From the NCBI GenBank assembly GCA_029851835.1, contig JARKVD010000017.1, positions 124,001 through 188,000 on the forward strand: a stretch of 64,000 bases of DNA. Reading direction: 5' to 3'. The translations under genes were made by a program, and so were the position numbers. Source of the DNA: Clostridium sp. (GTDB lineage: Bacteria; Bacillota; Clostridia; Clostridiales; Clostridiaceae). The stretch's first letter is position 1, and every line of letters starts with the position of its first letter. Positions 43,133 to 51,511 of the stretch are shown one piece after another. The notes under the pieces are model-generated. The model did no database searches, had not been told where the DNA came from, and saw only the letters and a list, made by a program, of their open reading frames with translations.

Positions 43133-43627
43133 CTATTTTTCCTCCTCAAACATTATTGCTCTTTTCCTTATTTCATCTTCCAGTTCCCCAGGTATTAAGC
43201 CTTCCAAATTTCCTTTAAATGTAGCTACCTGTTTTATAGCTGAAGAACTAAGATATGAATATTTAGAGTTAGTCATCATAAACATAGTTTCCTTAGTTTC
43301 ATTCAGCTTTTTATTCATTAACGCCATCTGCATTTCATAGTCAAAATCCGTCATTGTTCTAAGTCCTTTAACTATAACATCAATATCTTCATCATCCATT
43401 AAATCAACTAAAAGTCCTTCAAAACTTCTTACCTTTACATTGCCAAGATATGAAGCAACTCTTTCTATCATAGCTACTCTTTCATCTGGTTTAAACCAAC
43501 CTTTTTTATCTGGATTTACCAACACCGCAACTACCACTTCATCAAAAACATATGAACATCTTTTTATAATATCTAAATGACCATTTGTAATAGGATCAAA
43601 ACTTCCTGGATAAACTGCTTTACTCAT
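43133..43627 (-). CDS. coaD: Phosphopantetheine adenylyltransferase
   Basis: [24 protein letters not shown]. Confidence 0.98.
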   Translation of the reverse strand: MSKAVYPGSFDPITNGHLDIIKRCSYVFDEVVVAVLVNPDKKGWFKPDERVAMIERVASYLGNVKVRSFEGLLVDLMDDEDIDVIVKGLRTMTDFDYEMQMALMNKKLNETKETMFMMTNSKYSYLSSSAIKQVATFKGNLEGLIPGELEDEIRKRAIMFEEEK

Positions 43628-43630
43628 ATC

Positions 43631-44185
43631 TTACTCCCCAAACTCATATAAACACACAGTGGTGTTTCCATACTTTCTTTGTTTAACTAAAACTATATCT
43701 TCATATCCTCCACAAATTTCCTCCTCTGAATCAATCTTTGTTACTATTAATCCATCAGCGCTAAGCAAATTATACTTCTTAATTAATTCCAATGATGGAG
43801 GTATCATATCCTTTGCATAAGGTGGATCTATAAAAATCAAATCAAAAACTTTTCCTTGCTTCCCAAAAGTTTCAAGATATTTAAATGAATCACCCTTATG
43901 TGCTGTACAAAAGTCCTCAAACTTTAAATCTATGATATTCTGTTTTAATTTACTAAATGTATCATCTCCCATGTCTATAAGATGACATTCCTTAGCTCCT
44001 CTGCTGGTAGCTTCAAGGCCAAGACTACCTGTACCAGCAAACTGATCTAGAACAATGCTACCTCTAACATTGTTTTGTATTATGTTGAAAATAGATTCCT
44101 TCACTCTATCTAGGGTTGGTCTTGTTCCTAACCCTTCCGGAGAAAGAATCTTTCTTCCTCTAGCTTTTCCGGCTATTATTCTCAT
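43631..44185 (-). CDS. rsmD: 16S rRNA (guanine966-N2)-methyltransferase RsmD
   Basis: MRIIAGKARGRKI...FIDPPYAKD. Confidence 0.96.
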   Translation of the reverse strand: MRIIAGKARGRKILSPEGLGTRPTLDRVKESIFNIIQNNVRGSIVLDQFAGTGSLGLEATSRGAKECHLIDMGDDTFSKLKQNIIDLKFEDFCTAHKGDSFKYLETFGKQGKVFDLIFIDPPYAKDMIPPSLELIKKYNLLSADGLIVTKIDSEEEICGGYEDIVLVKQRKYGNTTVCLYEFGE

Positions 44186-44201
44186 TTTATTCTCCTTTTC
44201 C

Positions 44202-46235
44202 TTAGTTAAAGCATATATACTTTGTGCTTCTTTCTAGGTTCATAATTATTTCTTTTAAAATTCTTTGATTTTCCTCATCTTTTTTATCAAAGAATTTTTT
44301 TGCTTCAACATTTGCAAGCTTAAACAATTGAAAATCTTCACTTAAGTCACTAAGAATTAAACCATTATCTCCAGATTGTCTCATACCAAACATTTCTCCG
44401 CTTCCTCTAAGCTGCAAGTCCTGTTCAGCTATATAAAAGCCATCACTGCTTCTCTTCATAATTTCCATCCTTCGCTTGGTTGTTTCACTTTTGATATTGG
44501 CAACCAGAACACAGTATGATTTAAAATCTCCTCTTCCCACTCTGCCCCTAAGTTGATGCAGCTGAGATAAGCCAAATCGTTCCGCATTTTCAATTATCAT
44601 CATAGTTGCATTAGGGACATTTACTCCTACCTCTATTACTGTAGTTGAAATTAAAACCTTAATCCTTCCTGCTTTAAATTCTCCCATGATAAAATTTTTG
44701 TCCTTATTACTCATTTTACCATGAAGAATGGCGATTTCCACACTTTTAAAGTAACTTTTTTTAAGTTCTTCATATAAACTTTCTACAGAACTTAATTTCA
44801 TGTCCTCATTTTCTTCCACAAGAGGGCATACCACATATACCTGTCTTCCCTTTGCAATTTCTTGGAGAGCAAAATTATACACTCTACTTTTTTCCTCCAT
44901 AGATAGATAATAAGTATCTATTGGTTTTCTTCCTGGCGGTAATGTATCTATGATTGACACATCTAAATCACCATACATATATAAGCACAGAGTTCTTGGT
45001 ATTGGTGTTGCACTCATAACTAGAACATCTATATCTTCCCTTTTATTACCTAACTTAGTTCGTTGACCTACCCCGAATCTATGCTGTTCATCAGTAATAA
45101 TAAGTCCTAAATTATTAAATACCACATTATCTTCAATGAGGGCATGGGTTCCAATTATTATATCAATTTCTCCCTTAGCAAGCCTCTCTTTAATAATCCC
45201 TTTATTTTTTTCAGTTGTACTTCCTGTTAAAAGTTCAACTTTAATATTAAAATCTTTATATAGCTTTTCAGCTTCATAAAAATGTTGTTTTGCTAATATT
45301 TCTGTAGGTGCCATCATAGCGCCCTGATACCCATTCATCACAACATTAAATAAAGCTATTAAAGCCACTATAGTTTTTCCACTTCCAACATCTCCTTGAA
45401 CCAATCTATTCATAGGTGCAGAAGATTTTTGATCTCTTAAAATCTCTCTTACAGTTCTTGTTTGAGCTTCAGTTAGGGTAAAAGGCAATTTTTTCTTAAA
45501 CTCCTTTAACTCTGAAGAAATATTAAAGCTTATCCCCTTAGAACTAAGATTTCTATTCTTTAGTGCAATCAATTTTAATGAATATGTAAAAAGCTCTTGA
45601 AACTTTAATCTTCTTCGTGCTTCATCTAAAAGTCTTAAACTTTTAGGATTATGTATATTTCTAATGGCCTCATTCAGCGAAATAAATTGCTGTTCTTTTA
45701 CAATCCATTGCGGAAGATTTTCCTCAATGGTGACTAAATTTAAGACCTCCGTAACAATTTTATTTATAAAAGTATTTGATATGTCATCTTTAAGGGAATA
45801 CTTAGCCATTATATCACTACTTTCAGCAGTAGTATTTCTCATTATAACTGCATTCATTATAACAAATTCTCTTCCCTGCTTTTCTAATTTACCATTAATA
45901 ACATACTTCGAACCAACTTTAAATCCCGTTTTTACATAGGGCTGATTAAACCATAAGCCTTTGATTAAAATTCCATTATGGGAAAACCTTATTGTTGTCA
46001 TAACCTTTCTAGTTTTAGTTCTTATATCAGGAAGTATCCTATCAACTTCAACCTCTAGAATCACCTTTTCTTTACCTTTTATATCATTTAAATCATCAAC
46101 AATAAATATGCTTTCATAATCTCTAGGAAAATATAATAGCAAGTCTAAAACACTATATATTCCACATTGTCCTAGCTTTTCAGCCATCTTAGGCCCTACC
46201 CCTTTAATAGCTGTAACACTACTATAAATATTCAC
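44202..46235 (-). CDS. recG: ATP-dependent DNA helicase RecG
   Basis: RLVQGDVGSGKTIVA; TDEQHRFGVGQR; QLRGRVGRG. Confidence 0.97.
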   Translation of the reverse strand: MNIYSSVTAIKGVGPKMAEKLGQCGIYSVLDLLLYFPRDYESIFIVDDLNDIKGKEKVILEVEVDRILPDIRTKTRKVMTTIRFSHNGILIKGLWFNQPYVKTGFKVGSKYVINGKLEKQGREFVIMNAVIMRNTTAESSDIMAKYSLKDDISNTFINKIVTEVLNLVTIEENLPQWIVKEQQFISLNEAIRNIHNPKSLRLLDEARRRLKFQELFTYSLKLIALKNRNLSSKGISFNISSELKEFKKKLPFTLTEAQTRTVREILRDQKSSAPMNRLVQGDVGSGKTIVALIALFNVVMNGYQGAMMAPTEILAKQHFYEAEKLYKDFNIKVELLTGSTTEKNKGIIKERLAKGEIDIIIGTHALIEDNVVFNNLGLIITDEQHRFGVGQRTKLGNKREDIDVLVMSATPIPRTLCLYMYGDLDVSIIDTLPPGRKPIDTYYLSMEEKSRVYNFALQEIAKGRQVYVVCPLVEENEDMKLSSVESLYEELKKSYFKSVEIAILHGKMSNKDKNFIMGEFKAGRIKVLISTTVIEVGVNVPNATMMIIENAERFGLSQLHQLRGRVGRGDFKSYCVLVANIKSETTKRRMEIMKRSSDGFYIAEQDLQLRGSGEMFGMRQSGDNGLILSDLSEDFQLFKLANVEAKKFFDKKDEENQRILKEIIMNLERSTKYICFN

Positions 46236-46264
46236 TTTATCACTCCATACTCCTTAATATAGAA

Positions 46265-46282
46265 AAAAAGCCCTAAGGCTTT
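46265..46282 (-). terminator. Short intrinsic terminator at the end of the DAK2/FakA-like gene
   Basis: AAAAGCCTTAGGGCTTTTTTTCT on minus strand. Confidence 0.75.
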
Positions 46283-47934
46283 TATTCTACTGATGTAATA
46301 AAATAGTATAATGGTTGCTCTCCGCTAAAACATTGTACATCCATTTCAGGATATAACTCTTCTAGCTCAGCAACTAACTCATCAACCTTTTCTTCTTCAC
46401 AGTCTTCACCGTAGAATATAGTGATAAGCTCACTGTCATCATTTACCATTGAAGCTATTAAATCTTTGCAAACTTCATAAACTTCATTACCTATATTATT
46501 TATTTTACCTTCTTTAATACCAAGGATATCGCCTTCTTTTATAGCTCTGCCATTATCCTCCGTATCCTTAACTGCATAAGTAACCTCTCCTGAAGTAACA
46601 TTTGCTATAACCTCTTTCATGGTTTCAACATTTTCTTCTGCAGTTCCATCATGATTAAACATAGTTATAGCTGTAATTCCTTGAGGAATAGTTTTAGTTC
46701 CAATAACAATCACTTTCTTATCTTCAACTAAATCTACAGCTAATTCTGCTGCCATTATTATATTCTTATTGTTTGGTAATACATATACTACCTTTGCATT
46801 AACTTTATTTACGCTGTTAACAATATCCTCTGTGCTAGGATTCATTGTCTGACCGCCTTCAATAACTTCATCTACTCCTAAGTCCCTGAATATTGAAGCT
46901 ATTCCATTACCTCTAGCTACTGTAACAAAGCCAAAAGGTTTTGGTTCTTCTTTAATCTCTTCTACAGCAGCCTGCTCATTACTGCTTTCATCAATACCTA
47001 ATAAAGACTGATGTTGTTCTCTCATATTCTCTATTTTGATTTTTGAAAGAGGCCCAAAAGTTACTGCTTTAGATAAAACTGCTCCTGGATCATTAGTATG
47101 AACGTGTACCTTAGTTATGTCTTCTAAACCAACAAGCACTAAAGAGTCTCCTATGCCTTCAAGGAAATTCTTAAAGTTTGTAACATCCTTAACTTCATTC
47201 ATTATGATAAACTCTGTGCAATATCCAAATTTAATGTCTGCGGGATCAATTTCAGCTCCTGGTATATCATACTGCTCTTCACCACTATTAGTTTCACCAT
47301 CTTTATTAAGAAGTACATCTTTGCCTAATTTTAAGGCTTCAACCATTCCTCTTAAAATAATTAGAAGACCCATTCCACCTGCATCAACTACTTTAGCCTG
47401 TTTTAATTGTGGTAACATTTCTGGAGTTTTATCCAACATTTTTTTACTTTCTTCACAAATTTCTTCATAAAGCTCGATCATATCTTCGGCTTCACTACAT
47501 GTAGCAGCCTCTCCAGCAGCTCTTATAATCGTTAAAATAGTTCCTTCTGTTGGTCTCATAACTGCTTTATATGCAAAATTTGAACCTTGAACAAAAGCTT
47601 CTTTAACTTCATCTATAGTTGCTTCTTCTTTATTCTCAAGCCCTTTTGCTATTCCTCTTAAAATCTGTGAAAGAATAACTCCTGAGTTTCCTCTTGCACC
47701 CATTAGTGCACCTTTTGCTAATTTTTTCGAAATTTCTCCAATAGATTTATTTTCTAGTCCTTCAATCTCTTTAGCAGCAGCTTTAAAAGTTAAAGACATG
47801 TTAGTTCCTGTATCTCCATCCGGAACTGGAAAAACGTTTAATGAGTTTACATATTCCTTTTGTTTTTCAAGTGCATTTGAAGCACTTTTAATCATATTAG
47901 AAAAATCACGACCATTTATAGTTGTATAAGTCAC
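46282..47934 (-). CDS. DAK2/DegV-like fatty acid kinase family (YloV/FakA-like)
   Basis: NVFPVPDGDTGTNMSLTFK; GARGNSGVILSQILRG. Confidence 0.92.
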   Translation of the reverse strand: MTYTTINGRDFSNMIKSASNALEKQKEYVNSLNVFPVPDGDTGTNMSLTFKAAAKEIEGLENKSIGEISKKLAKGALMGARGNSGVILSQILRGIAKGLENKEEATIDEVKEAFVQGSNFAYKAVMRPTEGTILTIIRAAGEAATCSEAEDMIELYEEICEESKKMLDKTPEMLPQLKQAKVVDAGGMGLLIILRGMVEALKLGKDVLLNKDGETNSGEEQYDIPGAEIDPADIKFGYCTEFIIMNEVKDVTNFKNFLEGIGDSLVLVGLEDITKVHVHTNDPGAVLSKAVTFGPLSKIKIENMREQHQSLLGIDESSNEQAAVEEIKEEPKPFGFVTVARGNGIASIFRDLGVDEVIEGGQTMNPSTEDIVNSVNKVNAKVVYVLPNNKNIIMAAELAVDLVEDKKVIVIGTKTIPQGITAITMFNHDGTAEENVETMKEVIANVTSGEVTYAVKDTEDNGRAIKEGDILGIKEGKINNIGNEVYEVCKDLIASMVNDDSELITIFYGEDCEEEKVDELVAELEELYPEMDVQCFSGEQPLYYFITSVE

Positions 47935-47947
47935 TTTGCGTTCCCCC

Positions 47948-48298
47948 CTAGACTCTTATGCCTTGAATATTAACTGTTACTTGAGAAACTTTGATACCAG
48001 TTAAGTTTTCTAAGTTATATCTAACTGTTTGTATTATATTATTAGCTATAACCGCAATTTTAGTTCCATATTCAACAATTATATATAATTCAATAGACAC
48101 TGCATTATCTTTTTGTGTAATCTTTACGCCTTTAGCTAAATTTTCAGCCTTTAATAATTCCCAAAGGCCATCTTTAGCATTCTTTAAAGCCATACCTACA
48201 ACCCCGTAGCATTCCATGGTGGAGACACCTGCTATATTAGCTATTACATCTTCAGAATAATATATATTTCCTATTTCAGTTGTTATATTAGCTTTCAT
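47948..48298 (-). CDS. Asp23/Gls24 family protein (YloU-like)
   Basis: MKANITTEIGNIYYSEDVIANIAGVSTMECYGVVGM. Confidence 0.92.
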   Translation of the reverse strand: MKANITTEIGNIYYSEDVIANIAGVSTMECYGVVGMALKNAKDGLWELLKAENLAKGVKITQKDNAVSIELYIIVEYGTKIAVIANNIIQTVRYNLENLTGIKVSQVTVNIQGIRV

Positions 48299-48533
48299 AA
48301 TCAATTCCTCCTTAATCATACCTTATTAATTATTTTATATTAACTTATGATTTAATTCAACCGATATAATATAATATATTCATATCTATTATTGAATTTT
48401 ACCATGATTATATGTATAATAATAGGGGTATATGTTTATTTTTCTTAATACTTGCAACGGACATGTTACTTGTGTTAAAATAACTTATGTTTGATTTATA
48501 GCAGTATGTTGGAATTTCGAGGAGGTGTAATAT

Positions 48534-48725
48534 ATGTCAAGAAGATGTGAAATATGTGATAAAGGTGTAGTATCTGGAGTACAATTCTCTCACTCTCACC
48601 GTCAATCAAAAAGAAAATGGGCTCCAAACTTAAAGAAAGTTAAAGCTGTAGTAAACGGATCACCTAAGACTGTACACGTATGTACAAGATGCTTACGTTC
48701 TGGTAAAGTACAACGTGCTGTTTAG
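48534..48725 (+). CDS. rpmB: 50S ribosomal protein L28 (zinc-ribbon form)
   Basis: MSRRCEICDKGVVSGVQFSHSHRQSKRKWAPNLKKVKA; CTRC. Confidence 0.98.
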   Translation: MSRRCEICDKGVVSGVQFSHSHRQSKRKWAPNLKKVKAVVNGSPKTVHVCTRCLRSGKVQRAV

Positions 48726-48732
48726 TTAATAA

Positions 48733-48766
48733 AAAAATGCAACTATTAATTTAGTTGCATTTTTTT
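48733..48766. terminator. Bidirectional terminator between rpmB (+) and spoVM (-)
   Basis: AAAAAATGCAACTA...TAGTTGCATTTTTT. Confidence 0.9.
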
Positions 48767-48776
48767 ATGTGTAATT

Positions 48777-48857
48777 TTAATCAATATGTTTCTTCCTAAC
48801 AAAAATCTTAACAATTTTAGATAAAAATTTTGGTAATTTTATTACTTTAATTGTCAC
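48777..48857 (-). CDS. spoVM: SpoVM-like 26-aa sporulation peptide MTIKVIKLPKFLSKIVKIFVRKKHID (GTG start)
   Basis: AAGGAGG RBS 7 nt before GTG; same length as B. subtilis SpoVM and same IKLPKFL core at residues 6-12; same thiN/rpmB neighbourhood. Confidence 0.85.
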   Translation of the reverse strand: MTIKVIKLPKFLSKIVKIFVRKKHID

Positions 48858-48884
48858 TCTACAACCTCCTTATATATTACTCTT

Positions 48885-49043
48885 CTAGCGAAATTTATTC
48901 ATAATAAACCATCCAATGCCTATTATTGCGCAGCCCCCTATAAAAAGCCAACCCCATATGGGAACCAACACTGCTAAAACTATTCCAGCACCAATGGCAC
49001 AAACAATCATTCCTAAACTTCTCATAGGACGTTTTCTACCCAT
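48885..49043 (-). CDS. Untracked 52-aa membrane protein MGRKRPMRSLGMIVCAIGAGIVLAVLVPIWGWLFIGGCAIIGIGWFIMNKFR
   Basis: ATG with G-rich RBS, two hydrophobic segments; 27 nt upstream of spoVM, after the thiN terminator. Confidence 0.75.
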   Translation of the reverse strand: MGRKRPMRSLGMIVCAIGAGIVLAVLVPIWGWLFIGGCAIIGIGWFIMNKFR

Positions 49044-49248
49044 CTACACCCCCCCATTCTTTCATTATTAGTATATGAAACATATAAATATTGGTTCAAA
49101 AATATTTTATACATTTACTTCAACCCTTTAGTTCAACTTTATAAATATAACTCCATCAAAGCAATGTGCCATGAAGTTTACTATAATATATTCATATAAC
49201 TTTTTAACCATTTTATTCTTAACAATTACAAAATAATCCTTAAATAAC

Positions 49249-49281
49249 AAAAGAGAAAGGCTACTTTTTACCTTTCTCTTT
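49249..49281 (-). terminator. Intrinsic terminator after thiN
   Basis: AAAGAGAAAGG-TAAAAAGTAG-CCTTTCTCTTTT on minus strand. Confidence 0.85.
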
Positions 49282-49290
49282 ATATATAAT

Positions 49291-49920
49291 TTATAAATTT
49301 TTAAATACTAATAAGCATCCTCTTTCAAAAGAAACTTCTACCTGTGCCTTCAAAAACTCATTTGATACTGTTAGATTATCCCCTTGTTTAAGTTCATAAT
49401 TATTCAAAGGATATTTAGCTCCATTTATAGTTAATCCTATAGTATTTTCACAATAACTAAATAAAGAAAACACCTGCCCCTTTTTACCATTAATTATTGT
49501 TGGTTTATCTATTATATAAATTTCATTCATTTCATCTACTATATATCCCTTTAGTCCCTGTTCCATTATCAGTTTTAGCAGACATAAATTAGCCATGAAG
49601 TGATCTATACGCTTTCCTGTACAACCTAATAGTACTATTTCATCTACCCCCATATTTATTGCATTTAAAACCGCTATGTGAGTATCTGTAAAATCTTTTT
49701 CTCTCGGAAGCTTTGTAGTTTTAACTCCTTTTGTAAGTTTTTCTAAAACTTCTTCATTAATTGAATCAAAGTCCCCAAGCAAATAATCTGGCTCTATATC
49801 ATATTTATTGAGAACATCTGCTCCACTATCTGCAGCAAAAATTATATATTCCCCTGTCATATATCTCTTAAGTAAACCCTTTTGTGGAGGTATTCCTCCT
49901 CCTACAATTATTGCCCTCAT
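49291..49920 (-). CDS. thiN: Thiamine diphosphokinase
   Basis: FAADSGADVLNKYDIEPDYLLGDFDSI. Confidence 0.95.
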   Translation of the reverse strand: MRAIIVGGGIPPQKGLLKRYMTGEYIIFAADSGADVLNKYDIEPDYLLGDFDSINEEVLEKLTKGVKTTKLPREKDFTDTHIAVLNAINMGVDEIVLLGCTGKRIDHFMANLCLLKLIMEQGLKGYIVDEMNEIYIIDKPTIINGKKGQVFSLFSYCENTIGLTINGAKYPLNNYELKQGDNLTVSNEFLKAQVEVSFERGCLLVFKNL

Positions 49921-49921
49921 T

Positions 49922-50572
49922 TTAGAAATTGTCCTTCAACGCTTTAATATTTTTTTCTATTTCATCATTTTTAAACACTGCAGAACCTGCAACAATTGAA
50001 TTAGCTCCACAATCTATAACTTTTTTTACGTTTGATGCATCTATGCCACCATCAACCTGTATATAAAGCTCTTTATTATACTTTTTCTTTAAAGCCTTTA
50101 CTTGTTCTATTTTCTTCCCGGAGAATTCAATGTATTTTTGCCCTCCAAAGCCAGGATTAACTGACATGATAAGCACCATATCAAGGTCTTCAATTAAATC
50201 CTCTATTAAATTAACTGGAGTTCCTGGATTTAATGCTATACCTGCCTTTACTCCAAAACTTTTTATATACTTTATAGTTCTATGAATATGTTTATCTGCT
50301 TCATAATGAACAGTTATCATATCAGCGCCAGCATCCACAAAATCCTTAACATATCTAGATGGATCCTCTATCATTAAATGTACATCAAATACCATTTTAG
50401 TTAATGGTCTTATAGATTTCATTATAGGTGCTCCAAAGGATATATTCGGTACAAACATACCATCCATAACATCTATATGAACCCAATCAGCCCCAAATTT
50501 CTCAATAGCTGAAATATGCTCCCCTAATCTTGAAAAATCTGCTGATAAAATTGATGGTGATAATTTAATCAT
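49922..50572 (-). CDS. rpe: Ribulose-phosphate 3-epimerase
   Basis: KLSPSILSADFSRLGEHI; WVHIDVMDGMFVPN. Confidence 0.97.
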   Translation of the reverse strand: MIKLSPSILSADFSRLGEHISAIEKFGADWVHIDVMDGMFVPNISFGAPIMKSIRPLTKMVFDVHLMIEDPSRYVKDFVDAGADMITVHYEADKHIHRTIKYIKSFGVKAGIALNPGTPVNLIEDLIEDLDMVLIMSVNPGFGGQKYIEFSGKKIEQVKALKKKYNKELYIQVDGGIDASNVKKVIDCGANSIVAGSAVFKNDEIEKNIKALKDNF

Positions 50573-51441
50573 TTTCTATTCCCCCTATTAATAATCTCCT
50601 CTAATGTTCTTATATAAAACTCATATCTGCTTTCGTTAATTTTTCCTGCTTCAACCATTTCCTTAACTTTGCATCCAGGTTCCTTATAGTGAACACAATT
50701 ATTAAATTTACATTCTTCATTGAAAGATTCAAACTCTGGAAGAAGATACTTAAGTTCATCCTTTTCAATAAAATCTAACTCTAAAGATGAAAATCCAGGA
50801 GTATCAACTAAGAAACCGCCTTCAACTCTCACAAGTTCACTATGTCTTGTGGTATGTTTCCCTCTTTTAAGCTTATCACTAATATCCCCTGTTTTCATAG
50901 CTTCTCTGCCTAAAACCTTATTCAGAATAGTTGATTTACCAACCCCCGAAGGTCCGCAAAACACTGTAATGTTATCATGTATTTTCGACTTTAGTCCTTC
51001 AATTCCTACTCCATGTTTACCTTGTAGGTATAAAACTTCATATCCTGATTTCTCTAGCATTTCTCCTACTAATTTACTATTTTCACCTTCTATGTCCATT
51101 TTATTAAAGCATATTATTGGCCTTACCTTGTTATACTCACATAAAAGTAAAAACTTATATAGAAGTGTTAAATTCAAATCTGGATTTTTGCTACTAACAA
51201 CTACAAAAGCTTGAGTAACATTAGCTACCGCAGGTCTTAAAAGCTGGTTCTTTCTATCTAAGATTTTTGAAATTACTCCCTTACCCTCATGGTCATTATC
51301 ATCTTCTATAACAACTTCATCACCAATCATAGGTGTAAGTCCTTTATGTCTAAACTTTCCTCTAGCCTTGCACTCTACTATTCTATCTTCACAATCTACG
51401 TAATATAATCCTCCGATTCCCTTTACGATTACTCCTTGCAT
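50569..51441 (-). CDS. rsgA: Ribosome small subunit-dependent GTPase RsgA
   Basis: VFCGPSGVGKSTILNKVLG circularly permuted GTPase; C-terminal Cys/His zinc motif. Confidence 0.96.
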   Translation of the reverse strand: MQGVIVKGIGGLYYVDCEDRIVECKARGKFRHKGLTPMIGDEVVIEDDNDHEGKGVISKILDRKNQLLRPAVANVTQAFVVVSSKNPDLNLTLLYKFLLLCEYNKVRPIICFNKMDIEGENSKLVGEMLEKSGYEVLYLQGKHGVGIEGLKSKIHDNITVFCGPSGVGKSTILNKVLGREAMKTGDISDKLKRGKHTTRHSELVRVEGGFLVDTPGFSSLELDFIEKDELKYLLPEFESFNEECKFNNCVHYKEPGCKVKEMVEAGKINESRYEFYIRTLEEIINRGNRK

Positions 51442-51465
51442 ATATGCCTCCTAAATAATTCCAAA

Positions 51466-51498
51466 TAATCCTTAGGCAGTTAGTCTGCCTAAGGATTA
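51466..51498 (-). terminator. Inverted repeat after prkC, probable terminator
   Basis: TAATCCTTAGGCAG-N5-CTGCCTAAGGATTA; weak T tail. Confidence 0.65.
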
Positions 51499-51511
51499 AT
51501 CACTTCTTTTG

